DNA of 64,000 nucleotides, from positions 62,001 through 126,000 of the forward strand of contig NZ_WOFH01000009.1 of the NCBI RefSeq assembly GCF_009733595.1. Reading direction: 5' to 3'. A model generated the notes under the pieces. It was not told the DNA's origin. It saw only the letters and a program-made list of their open reading frames with translations, and did no database searches. Below, piece by piece: positions 1 to 8,748 of the stretch (the first letter of the stretch is position 1; every line of letters starts with the position of its first letter). Source of the DNA: Actinomadura litoris. Its GTDB lineage: Bacteria > Actinomycetota > Actinomycetes > Streptosporangiales > Streptosporangiaceae. The position numbers were made by a program, and so were the translations under genes.

Positions 1-558
1 GCGCTCGCGCCTGAGCTGCTCGTACATCGCGTAGACGCGGGCGATGTCGACGACGTCGGCGGGCGCCCTGCGCCCGGCCCGCGCGAGCGCGGCGGCGTAG
101 TCCTCGGGCCGGTGCTGGGTGACCTTCGCCCACTCGATCTCGCCCGCGACGTCGCGCAGCTCGGTGCGGCCGAACGACAGCCGGCAGGCGCGCGCCGCGT
201 CCGCGACCAGGCCGATCTTCGAGTCGATGATCTTCGGTGGCTCGCCGCCGACGACGCGCGGCCAGAAGTAGGTGAGCTGGCGCAGCGCCGCCGCGTGGAA
301 CGTGCGCGCCTGGACGCCGGGCGCGCCGAGCGCGCGCAGGCGGCCGCGCAGCTCCCCCGCCGCGCGCGTGGTGAACGTCACCGCGAGCACGCGCTGCGGC
401 GTCACGACCCCGGTGAGCGTGGCGTAGGCGATGCGGTGCGTGATGGCGCGCGTCTTGCCCGTGCCCGCGCCCGCGAGCACGCAGACCGGGCCCTGCACCG
501 CCTCGGCGACCGCCCGCTGCTCGGGGTCGAGCCCCGCCAGCACCGACTCAGCAGACAT
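1..558 (-). CDS. uvrD2: ATP-dependent DNA helicase UvrD2, N-terminal part (runs off the window)
   Basis: This is the first 186 codons of a superfamily 1 (UvrD/Rep) DNA helicase that unwinds duplex DNA 3' to 5' using ATP. Visible are the Q-motif context (DPEQR, residues 11-15), the Walker A motif GAGTGKT at residues 30-36, and motif Ia (AVTFTTRAAGEL). The ATG at 558 is preceded by GGATGGGGGG. The remainder lies left of base 1, so the UvrD2-specific C-terminus cannot be checked. The name rests on the neighbours: uvrD2, mycoredoxin and nudC occur together in this order in mycobacteria. It diverges from mrx1, with a 147-nt shared upstream region. Confidence 0.85.
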   Translation of the reverse strand, partial: MSAESVLAGLDPEQRAVAEAVQGPVCVLAGAGTGKTRAITHRIAYATLTGVVTPQRVLAVTFTTRAAGELRGRLRALGAPGVQARTFHAAALRQLTYFWPRVVGGEPPKIIDSKIGLVADAARACRLSFGRTELRDVAGEIEWAKVTQHRPEDYAAALARAGRRAPADVVDIARVYAMYEQLRRER

Positions 559-612
559 CCCCCCATCCTTGCAGCCCCGGCGCCGGCCGGGGCACCTCCC
601 GGCACGCGGGCA

Positions 613-648
613 GGAACGGGCAGGAATGGGAAGCGGTTCTCCGCTGTT
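613..648 (+). promoter_or_regulatory. Two overlapping SigR/SigH-type promoters for mrx1
   Basis: Two exact matches to the thiol-stress ECF sigma consensus GGAA(T/C)-N18-GTT overlap here. The first is GGAAC at 613-617 with GTT at 636-638; the second is GGAAT at 623-627 with GTT at 646-648. Both point towards mrx1, whose start is about 60 nt downstream. Mycoredoxin belongs to the SigR/SigH regulon in Streptomyces and mycobacteria, which supports the reading. Promoter activity itself is inferred. Confidence 0.72.
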
Positions 649-705
649 CTCTGATAGGCGTGATCGAAACGGAACGTCCTGACGAGTGAGGGAGAAGACG
701 CGCCG

Positions 706-996
706 ATGGCGACGCCCACCACCGAGCGGGCCAAGGGCCCGACCGGGCAGCTCACCATGTACACCACGTCCTGGTGCGGCTTCTGCCGCAGGCTCAAGAG
801 CCAGCTCGCCCGCGAGGGCATCGAGATGGTCGAGGTCGACATCGAGCGCGACCCCGCCGCGGCCGACTTCGTGATGAGCGTCAACGGCGGGAACCAGACG
901 GTCCCGACCGTCACGATCGGCGACAGGGTCGTCCTGACCAACCCCAGCGCCAAAGAGGTCAAGCGCCACCTCGCGGAACTCGCCGCCGAGGCGTAG
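706..996 (+). CDS. mrx1: Mycoredoxin (glutaredoxin-like, mycothiol-dependent)
   Basis: A 96-residue cytoplasmic thiol-disulfide oxidoreductase of the glutaredoxin fold. The active site is C24-G-F-C27, inside TSWCGFC; well-known Mrx1 proteins carry CGYC, so the third position is a conservative change. The cis-proline segment TVPTV follows, then a C-terminal basic helix (KEVKRHL). Mycoredoxins reduce mixed disulfides between proteins and mycothiol. The ATG at 706 has GGGAGAAG upstream; M18 is an alternative but would remove part of the first strand region. It is followed by a strong bidirectional terminator and preceded by two SigR-type promoters, so induction by oxidative thiol stress is likely. 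Confidence 0.9.
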   Translation: MATPTTERAKGPTGQLTMYTTSWCGFCRRLKSQLAREGIEMVEVDIERDPAAADFVMSVNGGNQTVPTVTIGDRVVLTNPSAKEVKRHLAELAAEA

Positions 997-1010
997 CCGC
1001 CACCGAGCCG

Positions 1011-1046
1011 GCGCCGGCCCCCGGAGGGATCTCCGGGGGCCGGCGC
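1011..1046. terminator. Bidirectional terminator between mrx1 and nudC
   Basis: A perfect 16-bp inverted repeat (1011-1026 with 1031-1046, loop GGAT) lies between two convergent genes. It has no long T tract on either side, which is common for terminators in very GC-rich actinomycetes. Confidence 0.8.
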
Positions 1047-1049
1047 ACG

Positions 1050-1964
1050 TCAGAAGTGCGGCATCGAGGGCAGTTCGCCGCCGTACCAGCGCATGATGAG
1101 CTGCGCGGCGATGGACAGCGGGCCCGGCGCGACGATGTCGCCCGCGTCGATCGCGGCGCGCAGCTCCTCGCGGGTGTACCAGGCGGCGTCCAGGATCTCC
1201 TCCGGGTCGGGACGCAGCGGAACGGTCCCGTCGGCGGTGGCGGTGAAGCCCAGCATCAGGCTGCGCGGCAGCGGCCACGGCTGGCTTCCGGCGTACCGGA
1301 CGTCGCGGACGGCGAGCCCGACCTCCTCCTCCACCTCGCGCGCGACGGCCTGCTCCAGCGACTCGCCGGGCTCGACGAACCCGGCGAGGATGGAGCGCCG
1401 GTCGGCGGCCCAGCGGGTGCCGCGCGCCAGCAGGATCCGGTCGGACGCGTCGGTCACCAGCATGATCACGGCGGGGTCGACGCGGGGGAAGTGCTGCGAG
1501 CCGTCCGCCGGGCAGACCCGGACGTGCCCGGCCGAGGCGACCCTCGTCCCGGTGCCGCAGCGCGGGCAGAACCGGTGCGTGGCGTGCCAGTGCTCCAGCG
1601 CGACGGCGTGCGTGAGCAGCCCGGAGTCGCGGTCGGCGAGGAGCGCGCCGACCTGGCGCAGGCCGGCGGGCTCGGCGCCCTCGACGGCGGGCAGCGGCGC
1701 GGTCACGCCGAAGTAGACGGTGCCCTCGGCGTCCTCCCCGAGGAGCCAGCGGTCGCCGTCCGGCGCCTGCGCCGGCGGGAGCAGGACGAGGGCCGGGTCG
1801 GGGTCGCCGGTGACCAGCGACCGCCCGTCCCGCACGACGAGCACGCGGGTGCGCGGGTCGGCCCACGCGGCCGCGAGCCAGTCGTCGTCGCGGCGCCTGA
1901 GCGCGGCCCTGTCCAGGGTGCCGCGCGCGAGCGCCAGCCATTCGAGCCCGCCCGTCACCGTCAC
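1050..1964 (-). CDS. nudC: NAD(+) diphosphatase NudC (Nudix hydrolase)
   Basis: A 304-residue enzyme that hydrolyses NADH/NAD+ to NMN(H) and AMP; family members also remove NAD caps from RNA 5' ends. The Nudix box GX5EX7REVXEEXG is intact (starting GFVEPGESLEQAVAREVEE), and the NudC-specific SQPWPLPRSLM signature follows it. The zinc ribbon begins CPRCG and continues CPADG, so three cysteines are present and the usual fourth is an aspartate. The ATG at 1964 begins a typical N-terminal domain. It lies 46 nt downstream of the dipeptidase gene on the same strand, so the two may be co-transcribed. Placement next to mrx1/uvrD2 is conserved in actinobacteria. Confidence 0.92.
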   Translation of the reverse strand: MTVTGGLEWLALARGTLDRAALRRRDDDWLAAAWADPRTRVLVVRDGRSLVTGDPDPALVLLPPAQAPDGDRWLLGEDAEGTVYFGVTAPLPAVEGAEPAGLRQVGALLADRDSGLLTHAVALEHWHATHRFCPRCGTGTRVASAGHVRVCPADGSQHFPRVDPAVIMLVTDASDRILLARGTRWAADRRSILAGFVEPGESLEQAVAREVEEEVGLAVRDVRYAGSQPWPLPRSLMLGFTATADGTVPLRPDPEEILDAAWYTREELRAAIDAGDIVAPGPLSIAAQLIMRWYGGELPSMPHF

Positions 1965-2010
1965 GTCATGCCTCCCCGCGGAACCCGCCGAAGCGTCGGT
2001 CGTGTGGGGT

Positions 2011-3402
2011 TCAGCGTAGGGCCGTGGCGAGTTCTTCCCACAGGTAGGCCGCGGCCTCGGCGCCCTTGAGCAGCAGCGGGATCTCCACCTTCTCGTTCGG
2101 GGCGTGGATGTGGTCGTCGTTCAGGCCGACCGCGACGAAGATCAGCGGCGCGTCCAGGACGTCGGCGAGGTCGGCCTCGGGCCCGCTGCCGCCCTCGCGG
2201 GTGAACAGCACCTCGCCGCCGAACGCCCGCTCCATGGCGCGGCGCGCGGCGCGGACGCCCGCCGAGTCGATCGGCGAGAAGCACGGCCGGACGCCGCCGC
2301 CCGGGATCGCGACCTCCGCGACGACGCCGGGCGGGGTGTTCGCGGCGACCCAGGCGCGGAAGGCGTCCTGCACGGCGGCCGGGTCCTGCCCGGCGACGAG
2401 CCGGAAGGAGATCTTGGCGTGCGCCTCGCGCGGGACGATCGTCTTGCCGCCGGGCCCGGTGTGCCCGCCCCACATGCCGTTGATCTCGGCGGTCGGGCGG
2501 GCCCAGATCCGTTCGAGCGTGCTGTAGCCGGCCTCGCCGTGGGCGGCGCGGCTCTCGCCCGCCGTCCGCAGCCACGCCTCCTCGTCGAAGGGCAGCCGCG
2601 CGAACGCGTCCCGCTCCTCGGCGGTCAGCGGCACGACGCCGTCGTAGAAGCCGGGGATGTCCACCCTGCCCTCGGCGTCGTGCAGGCCCGCCAGCAGCGC
2701 GGCCATGGCGTGCAGCGGGTTCGGGACGGCGCCGCCGAACGACCCCGAGTGCAGGTCGGACGCGGGCCCGCGCAGCGTCACCTCGGCCTCGGTGAGGCCG
2801 CGCATGCCGGTGCACATCGACGGGACGTCCGCCGCCCACATGGTCGTGTCGCTGATGACGACGGCGTCGCAGCCGAGCCGGTCGCGGCGCTCGCGCAGCA
2901 GCCCGGCGAAGTGCACCGAGCCGGACTCCTCCTCGCCCTCGACCAGGAACTTGATCGTGACGGGCGGGGCGGCGGCGCCGGACGCGGCGAGCAGCGCGCG
3001 GATCCCGAGCGTGTGGAAGAAGACCTGGCCCTTGTCGTCGGACGAGCCGCGCCCGATGAGCCGGTCGCCCTTCTCCACGGGCTTGAACGGATCGGTCGCC
3101 CACTCCGACAGCGGCTCCACCGGTTGGACGTCGTGGTGGCCGTAGATGAGCACGGTGGGCGCGTCCGGGTCGGCGGCGGGCCACTCCGCGAACACGGCGG
3201 GCAGCCCCGGGGTCTCCCAGATCTCCACCGTCGGGAAGCCCTCACCGGTCAGGTGCGCGGCCAGCCACTCGGCGGAGCGTCGTACGTCACCGGCGTGCGC
3301 GGGGTCCCCGGAGATGGAGGGGATCGCGAGCCAGTCCTTGAGATCGGTGATGAACCGCTCTCTGTTCGCCTGGATGTAGGCGACTACGTCGTTCACGTGC
3401 AT
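2011..3402 (-). CDS. M20-family metallodipeptidase
   Basis: A 463-residue zinc peptidase of the M20/ArgE/DapE/CPG2 superfamily, expected to cleave dipeptides in the cytoplasm. Metal-site motifs are visible in order: GHHDVQP (first His and neighbouring Asp), SSDDKGQ (bridging Asp) and EGEEESGS (catalytic Glu pair). The dimerisation domain lies in the middle, and a late His is in DDHIHAPNE near the C-terminus. The ATG at 3402 follows AAAGGGGC closely; a GTG two codons in (3396) is better spaced from that site and may be the true start. The open frame extends much further upstream, but that part reads as non-coding. The dipeptidase-nudC pairing is also seen in Streptomyces. Confidence 0.85.
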   Translation of the reverse strand: MHVNDVVAYIQANRERFITDLKDWLAIPSISGDPAHAGDVRRSAEWLAAHLTGEGFPTVEIWETPGLPAVFAEWPAADPDAPTVLIYGHHDVQPVEPLSEWATDPFKPVEKGDRLIGRGSSDDKGQVFFHTLGIRALLAASGAAAPPVTIKFLVEGEEESGSVHFAGLLRERRDRLGCDAVVISDTTMWAADVPSMCTGMRGLTEAEVTLRGPASDLHSGSFGGAVPNPLHAMAALLAGLHDAEGRVDIPGFYDGVVPLTAEERDAFARLPFDEEAWLRTAGESRAAHGEAGYSTLERIWARPTAEINGMWGGHTGPGGKTIVPREAHAKISFRLVAGQDPAAVQDAFRAWVAANTPPGVVAEVAIPGGGVRPCFSPIDSAGVRAARRAMERAFGGEVLFTREGGSGPEADLADVLDAPLIFVAVGLNDDHIHAPNEKVEIPLLLKGAEAAAYLWEELATALR

Positions 3403-3688
3403 GCCCCTTTGCATGTCGTACTGGAAGGCACTGTATGGGATTCTCAGTGAGATTCTCGCCGCACGTTTCCCGGCAGGTTCCTTGATCCACTTCCGTCCAC
3501 CCCTCTGGCCTGCGCGGGAACGGGTTCGCCCGCGCGTGTGAACGGTGTGTCGGATGGGGAACAAGACGCGTTCGAGCCGGAATTGGGTAGGCCCTCGCGT
3601 GCATTTGAGCGCGACCGTATGACCGTACGCCCGAACGGCGACTGCCCGGTTCACCGGGAAATCCGGCGAGCGCCCCGGTTTGCACCTC

Positions 3689-4297
3689 TCAGGCGTTCAG
3701 GAGCATCAGTTCGGTCCGGACGTTGAGGCGGGCGCGGTCCTCGAAGCGCTCGCGCGCGGGCGGGGTGTGGAACAGCGCGGGCAGCGCGAGGAGCCCGGTG
3801 AGGATCTGGGCGCGCCCGGCGCGGTAGAGGTCCTCGGGGACGAACGCGTACTCCTCCCGGACGGACGCGGCGTAGGCGGCGTATCGTTCCGGGTCGGCGC
3901 CGAGGATCGCGAGGTCCGCGTCGCACAGCACCTGCCCGTCGCGGTCGCCGCCGTCGGGGGCGTGGGTGGCGGTCAGCTCGACCAGCCGGACGACCCGGTC
4001 GAGCGTCCCGGGGGCGAGGTCGGTGTCGGCGAGCATGCGGGCGGCGAGGCGGGCGCTGCGGTCCTCGTTGTCGGCGCGCTCGGGGTCGTAGACCGCGTCG
4101 TGGAACCAGGCCGCGAGCCGGACCGCGTCGGGGTCGGCGGCGTGCCCGGCCAGCTCGTCCACGAGGTCGAGGACGGCGGCGAGGTGCGCGCGGGTGTGGT
4201 AGCGGCGGTGCGGCTCGCCGTAGCGGGCGTCCAGCTCGGCGCCGATGTGCCGGGTGTGCGGCCCGGCCAGCGCGACCCACCGCTCGACGAGATCCAT
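3689..4297 (-). CDS. HD-domain protein, predicted metal-dependent phosphohydrolase
   Basis: A 202-residue soluble protein. The segment YHTRAHLAAVLDLVDELAG supplies the first His, LAAWFHDAVYDP contains the HD doublet, and NEDRSARLA follows, matching small HD-domain phosphohydrolases. A later Asp (CDADLAILG) completes a plausible metal site. Proteins of this type are often annotated as predicted HD-superfamily hydrolases with no defined substrate, and none can be named here. The ATG at 4297 has GGATGAGGG just upstream; an ATG at 4318 has no ribosome-binding site. Its 5' end faces the siderophore promoter region, but nothing in the protein suggests a role in that pathway. Confidence 0.75.
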   Translation of the reverse strand: MDLVERWVALAGPHTRHIGAELDARYGEPHRRYHTRAHLAAVLDLVDELAGHAADPDAVRLAAWFHDAVYDPERADNEDRSARLAARMLADTDLAPGTLDRVVRLVELTATHAPDGGDRDGQVLCDADLAILGADPERYAAYAASVREEYAFVPEDLYRAGRAQILTGLLALPALFHTPPARERFEDRARLNVRTELMLLNA

Positions 4298-4363
4298 GCC
4301 CTCATCCTGGCGGATCATGGGGCGGGAGGGAACGGCGCGCGGGGACACGCGATGCCGCCGTTC

Positions 4364-4395
4364 TTGCCCCCGGCGCGCACCCCGGCCAGTATGGT
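4364..4395 (+). promoter_or_regulatory. Possible promoter of the siderophore operon
   Basis: TTGCCC at 4364-4369 and TATGGT at 4390-4395 resemble -35 and -10 hexamers, but the 20-nt spacing is longer than usual. The iron box begins 13 nt after the -10 element, over the expected early transcribed region. This is a weak motif call supported by context. Confidence 0.35.
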
Positions 4396-4407
4396 GAGGG
4401 CCTCCAG

Positions 4408-4426
4408 TTAGGCAAGGCTAACCTCA
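4408..4426 (+). promoter_or_regulatory. IdeR/DmdR1 iron box operator
   Basis: The 19-nt sequence TTAGGCAAGGCTAACCTCA matches the actinobacterial iron-box consensus TTAGGTTAGGCTAACCTAA at 16 of 19 positions. It lies 31 nt before the TTG start of the siderophore operon. IdeR and DmdR1 with Fe(II) repress siderophore genes through such sites, so iron-limited expression is predicted. Confidence 0.85.
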
Positions 4427-4457
4427 CTCCTGACCTCACGCACTGGAAAGGCCGACG

Positions 4458-5606
4458 TTGGCCTCCACTCTCTACCTGGTCGCCGGGAAGGCGACCACCT
4501 CGGTGACGCACGGCTTCCTGCCCGCCGCCGCCCGGCTGGGCCTGGACGTGGTCCTGCTCACCGACCGGCCGTCCGCCCACGGGCACCACGGCGCGGTCGC
4601 CGAGTGCGACGTCTCGGACTTCCGCGAGATCATCGCCCATGTCGGCGCGGCCGCACCGCCCGCCGCGATCTTCTCCAACAGCGACTTCCTCCAGGCGCAG
4701 ACGGCGCTGGCCGCCGCCTACTTCGGGCTCCCGGGCAAGGACTGGCGGGCGGCGACGCGGGCGAAGAACAAGGCCCTGATGCGCCGCCACCTCGCCGCGC
4801 TCGACCCGGTGTTCTCGGCCGCGGCGGACGCGGTGCCGCCGGACGCGCCGTTCCCGCTCGTCCTCAAGCCGCGGGACGGCGTGGCCAGCGAGGACGTGTT
4901 CCTCGTCCGGGACGCGCGGGAGCTGGCGCTGCGCCGCGCCGAGATCGCGGCGCGGCGGCCGGACCCGCTGGTGGCCGAGGAGTACCTGCCGGGCGAGGTG
5001 CACACGCTGGAGACGCTGGGCGACGGGCACGGGCTGCGGGTGCTCGGCTCGTTCCGGACGCGGATGTCGCCGCCGCCGTTCTTCGTCGAGGAGCGCCTCG
5101 AATGGGCGCCGCCTCCCCCGCAGACCCCGGAGATCCTGGGGCGGCTCGCGGCGCTCGGCGTCGGCTTCGGCGCCTGCCACACCGAGTTCGTCGTCCACGA
5201 GGGCCGCGCGCGGATCATCGAGGTGAACTACCGGCTGATCGGCGACCACTGCGACCTGCTGCTCGCCGACCTGCTGGGCGTCCCGCTGCACGAGCGGATC
5301 CTGCGCGTCCACCTGGGCGAGCGCCTGCCCGCCGACGCGGGCGCGGCGACCGGCGGGCACGCGGTCGCCGAGCCGGTCATCGCCGACCGCGCCGGGATGC
5401 TGACCGCCGCGCCCGAGCCCTGCGACATCGACGACGGCGCGGTGCGGCTCACCTACCGGCCGCAGCGGAAGATCGGCGACACCATCGCCCTCACCCGGAC
5501 CAACCGGGACTACCTCGGCACCGTGCGCGCGATCGGCCCGGCGCCGGACGCGGTGGAGGCCGCGCTCGCCCGCTTCCGCGCGTCCCGCAGGTGGGTCATC
5601 ACGTGA
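4458..5606 (+). CDS. ATP-grasp ligase of siderophore biosynthesis (PvsA-like)
   Basis: A 382-residue ATP-grasp enzyme, expected to activate a carboxylate as an acyl-phosphate and join it to an amine. The N-terminal pre-ATP-grasp domain starts TLYLVAGKATTSVTHGF. The ATP-binding lysine strand is PLVLKPRDGVASEDV, the adenine-contact segment EEYLPGE, and the metal ligands lie in ARIIEVNYRLIGD near residue 260. The TTG start at 4458 has GGAAAGG 6 nt upstream, and the iron box lies just before. The last four bases overlap the next gene's GTG, so translation is coupled. In vibrioferrin biosynthesis the ATP-grasp protein PvsA sits with two IucA/IucC enzymes and a decarboxylase, the same set as here. 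The substrate cannot be read from the sequence. Confidence 0.82.
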   Translation: MASTLYLVAGKATTSVTHGFLPAAARLGLDVVLLTDRPSAHGHHGAVAECDVSDFREIIAHVGAAAPPAAIFSNSDFLQAQTALAAAYFGLPGKDWRAATRAKNKALMRRHLAALDPVFSAAADAVPPDAPFPLVLKPRDGVASEDVFLVRDARELALRRAEIAARRPDPLVAEEYLPGEVHTLETLGDGHGLRVLGSFRTRMSPPPFFVEERLEWAPPPPQTPEILGRLAALGVGFGACHTEFVVHEGRARIIEVNYRLIGDHCDLLLADLLGVPLHERILRVHLGERLPADAGAATGGHAVAEPVIADRAGMLTAAPEPCDIDDGAVRLTYRPQRKIGDTIALTRTNRDYLGTVRAIGPAPDAVEAALARFRASRRWVIT

Positions 5607-7174
5607 CGGACATCGAGGGCCCGCTGGCGGCCCGGGTCCTGGACGCCCTGCTGCGCGAGGACTACGCGGGGCTGCGCCGCCGCGTCGACCCGGAGTCCCG
5701 CACGCTGCGGCTGCCGGGCCGCGCGGTCGGGCTGGTGCCGGCGGACCCGCCGTTCCTGTCCGCGCTCGTCGTGGACGCCGCGCAGGACCTCCGCCTGCGG
5801 GACGTGTTCGCGGCCGTCCGCGCGCTGGCCGATCCGGAGGACGACGTCACGGCCTTCGAGCGCGAATGCAGGGACGCCCTCACCGCGATCCGCCTGCACG
5901 AGGAGGCGCGCCCGGCCGTCCACCGGCGCCTGGCGCGCCTACCGGACGAGCTGAGGACCGGCCCCGGCACGTTCTACGAGACGCTCGCCGCCTACAACGA
6001 CCATCCCGTATACCCGACCGGCAAAGGGCGGACGGGACTCCGCACAGCCGATCTCAGCCGCTACGCCCCCGAGTTCGGCCCGTCGTTCGCGCTGCACTGG
6101 GCCGCCGTGCCCGGCGCGACGCTCGCGGGCGAGCGGCCGGCCTGGTGGCCCACCGCCGCGGACGTGGGGTTGCGGACGTCGGCCGAGCTCTTCCCCGTCC
6201 ATCCCCTGGCGGTGCCCCGCGTGCGGCGCGAGCCCGGGGTGACGGTCGCTCCCGACCGCTACCTCCAGGTCGCCCCGACGCTGTCCATGCGGACGGTGGC
6301 GGCCGCCCCGCTCGACCACCTGAAGATGCCGCTGCCGACGAGCACGCTGGGGCTGCGCAACCGCCGCACCATCGTCCCCGGCACGCTGCCGGACGGCGCG
6401 CTCGTGGAGCGGATCCTGCGCCGCGTCCTGGAGCGGGAGGAGCTGCCCGTCCTGCTGGCCGACGAGCAGACCTACGGCCATGCGGTCTCGCCGCATCTCG
6501 GCTACCTCGTCCGGCGCTTCCCGGTGGAGACGGCACGCGCGCACGTCGTCCCCGTCGCGGCCTTACTCGCGGACGCCCCGGACGGCGGCCAGGTCATCGA
6601 ACGCTGGGACGTCGCGTCCCTGTTCGGCGCCTACCTGTCGGCGCTGTTCTCCTGGAACGTCACCCTGTTCCGCTACGGGATCGCCCTGGAGGCGCACCAG
6701 CAGAACGTGGCGCTCGTCCTGGACGACGGCCCGCCCCGCCTCCTGGTCAAGGACAACGACGGCGCGCTCGTCGACCCGGACGTGCTGCGCGGCCGCCTCG
6801 GCGTCGACCCGTCCGCCGACCCGCGCGACCTCGTGGACCGGCGGATGCGGACCCGCGACCCCGAGGCGCTCGCGCGCGTCTTCACCACGATCACCCTGCA
6901 CCTGTGCGCCGCCGCGCCCGCCCTGGGCCTCGCCGCGCGGGGGCTGCTCCCCTGGCGCGCGGGCCGCGCGCTGATCCGCGACCGGCTCGACGCCGCGCTC
7001 GGGCCGGACGCGGCGTTCCTGCGCTCCCGCACGCTGGACGCGGCGTCGCTGCCGGGCAAGGCCATGGTCACCGCCGGGACCCTCGTCGACAAGGCCAGGA
7101 CCGGCGCCGCCGACATCAACAAGCACTACGGCCCGCCGGGGCCGAACTACCTACGGGACGACACGTGCTGCTGA
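5603..7174 (+). CDS. IucA/IucC-family siderophore synthetase 1
   Basis: A 523-residue NRPS-independent siderophore (NIS) synthetase, which adenylates a polycarboxylate such as citrate and condenses it with an amine or alcohol. Family signatures are present in order: HPVYPTGKGRTGL (substrate/ATP loop), PVHPLAVPRV, APTLSMRTVA with DHLKMPLPTSTLGLRNRRT (ATP site), and EAHQQNVALVLDDG followed by LLVKDNDG (catalytic core). The C-terminus GPPGPNYL resembles that of NIS enzymes with a FhuF-like tail segment. The GTG at 5603 overlaps the stop of the ATP-grasp gene (GTGA). It differs clearly from the second synthetase, so the two probably act at different carboxylates or steps. Confidence 0.88.
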   Translation: MTDIEGPLAARVLDALLREDYAGLRRRVDPESRTLRLPGRAVGLVPADPPFLSALVVDAAQDLRLRDVFAAVRALADPEDDVTAFERECRDALTAIRLHEEARPAVHRRLARLPDELRTGPGTFYETLAAYNDHPVYPTGKGRTGLRTADLSRYAPEFGPSFALHWAAVPGATLAGERPAWWPTAADVGLRTSAELFPVHPLAVPRVRREPGVTVAPDRYLQVAPTLSMRTVAAAPLDHLKMPLPTSTLGLRNRRTIVPGTLPDGALVERILRRVLEREELPVLLADEQTYGHAVSPHLGYLVRRFPVETARAHVVPVAALLADAPDGGQVIERWDVASLFGAYLSALFSWNVTLFRYGIALEAHQQNVALVLDDGPPRLLVKDNDGALVDPDVLRGRLGVDPSADPRDLVDRRMRTRDPEALARVFTTITLHLCAAAPALGLAARGLLPWRAGRALIRDRLDAALGPDAAFLRSRTLDAASLPGKAMVTAGTLVDKARTGAADINKHYGPPGPNYLRDDTCC

Positions 7175-8748
7175 CAGAACCGGTCCTGACGGCCGACGAC
7201 GCGACCGCCACCGCGCTGCTGAACTGCCTCGTCCGCGAGGTGTGCGGGCCCGAGCAGCAGGTGTGGCCGGACGGGGGGCGGCTCGTCCTGCGGCTGCCCC
7301 GGGCGGGCGTCGTCCTGCGCACGGGCCTCGCCCGCCCCCCGGCCGGCCCCACCTACCGCCTCGCGGCGCCCTACGAGGAGCAGCGCGAGGACGCGTGGAT
7401 CCCCGCCTCCTGGGACCGCCTGGCCGACCTGGTGGCGGGAGAGCTGGAGCTGGCGACGGGACGCCCCAACCCCGAGTTCCTCACCCAGGTCGGCGACAGC
7501 CACGGCGCGCTGACCGCCATCCTCGGCGCGCGCGGGGAGCCCGCCGAGGACCCCTACATCGCCTCGGAGCAGTCTTTGGTGGCGGGCCACCGTTTTCATC
7601 CCTCGCCCAAATCCCGGCAGGGCGCACCTGATGAGTGGCTCAGGTACGCACCGGAGACGCGCTCCCGGTTTCGTCCGCATTGGCTGGCGGTTCCGGACGA
7701 GCTGGTGGCCGAGGAGGGCGACCCGAACGCGTTCACCGCCCTTCAGGGCTACGGTCCGCCGCCTCCTGCGGGGCACAAGACGCTGCCCGTCCATCCTTGG
7801 CAGCTCTCGTTGCTCTCGCACCGCCCCGTCCTGCGGCGCGCCCTGGCCGAGGGCGTCGTCAGGGATCTCGGGCCGTCCGGAGCGGAGGCCGTGCCCACGT
7901 CATCGGTGCGCACGGTGTACCTCCCCGAGGCGGATGTGTTCTGCAAGTTCAGCCTGGACGTCCGCATCACCAACTGCGTCCGGAAGAACGCCTGGTACGA
8001 GCTTTCGGGGGCGATGGCGCTCAACCGCCTGCTTCCGCGTCCGTTCCTGGACGCCACGTTCCTCTCCGAACCCGCCTACCGGACCCTCGCCCTCGCCGAC
8101 CTCCACCTCTACGAGGGCCTGGGCGTGATCCTCCGCGAGGGCGTGAGATCCCTTCCCGGCACTCCGCTTCTGGCCGGGGCCCTGGCGGACCCCTACAGCA
8201 CCCTCCTGGCGGGCCTGCCCGCGATGGCCACCCCGGAAGGGGCCCACGCGTGGTGGAACGCCTATGTCGCCCACGTCGCGCCGCCCGTCCTGCACGCCTT
8301 CCTCGACCACGGCATCGTGCTGGAGCCGCATCTCCAGAACGTCCTGATCTGCGTCGACGCCGACGGGATGCCCGTCCACGCCGCGTTCCGCGACCTCGAA
8401 GGCACCAAGCTGACCGCCGGGCGCTGGGACCTCGCCCACCTCCCGCCCCGCGTCGCCGAGGCGCTCACCTACGCCCCCGACCAGGGCTGGAACCGCGTCG
8501 TCTACTGCCTGCTCGTCAACCACCTCACCGAGACGGCGGCGGCGGTCGCCGACCTGCACCCGTCCCTGGAGCTGTGGCGGACGGCCCGCGACCACTTCGC
8601 CGCCCACGACGCGCACCCGCAGGTCAGGGCGCTGCTGGCCGGGGTCCCGCTGCCCGCGAAGGCCAACCTCCGCACCCGCTGGGCCCGCACCGCCGACCGC
8701 GCCGCCTCCTACGTGCCCGTCCCGAACCCGCTGGCGACGCCCCGGTGA
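7165..8748 (+). CDS. IucA/IucC-family siderophore synthetase 2
   Basis: A 527-residue NIS synthetase, closer to the classical IucA/IucC pattern than its neighbour. Motifs are SEQSLVAGHRFHPSPKSRQG near residue 132, PVHPWQLSLL, SSVRTVYLPEADVFCKFSLD with RITNCVRKNAWYE (ATP/citrate pocket), and EPHLQNVLICVDADG followed by FRDLEGTKL. The GTG at 7165 lies inside the end of the previous gene (10-nt overlap), so the pair is translationally coupled. With the ATP-grasp ligase and the decarboxylase it matches the PvsB/PvsD pairing of vibrioferrin. No hydroxylase or N-acyltransferase of the aerobactin/desferrioxamine type is present, so a carboxylate-type product is favoured. Confidence 0.9.
   Translation: MLLTEPVLTADDATATALLNCLVREVCGPEQQVWPDGGRLVLRLPRAGVVLRTGLARPPAGPTYRLAAPYEEQREDAWIPASWDRLADLVAGELELATGRPNPEFLTQVGDSHGALTAILGARGEPAEDPYIASEQSLVAGHRFHPSPKSRQGAPDEWLRYAPETRSRFRPHWLAVPDELVAEEGDPNAFTALQGYGPPPPAGHKTLPVHPWQLSLLSHRPVLRRALAEGVVRDLGPSGAEAVPTSSVRTVYLPEADVFCKFSLDVRITNCVRKNAWYELSGAMALNRLLPRPFLDATFLSEPAYRTLALADLHLYEGLGVILREGVRSLPGTPLLAGALADPYSTLLAGLPAMATPEGAHAWWNAYVAHVAPPVLHAFLDHGIVLEPHLQNVLICVDADGMPVHAAFRDLEGTKLTAGRWDLAHLPPRVAEALTYAPDQGWNRVVYCLLVNHLTETAAAVADLHPSLELWRTARDHFAAHDAHPQVRALLAGVPLPAKANLRTRWARTADRAASYVPVPNPLATPR

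Noticed and set aside
5866..8748. A long fused frame covering both siderophore synthetases
   Set aside because: The first half reads the ATP-grasp/NIS1 region out of frame. The real NIS2 begins at GTG 7165, where the motifs start and the overlap with NIS1 ends.
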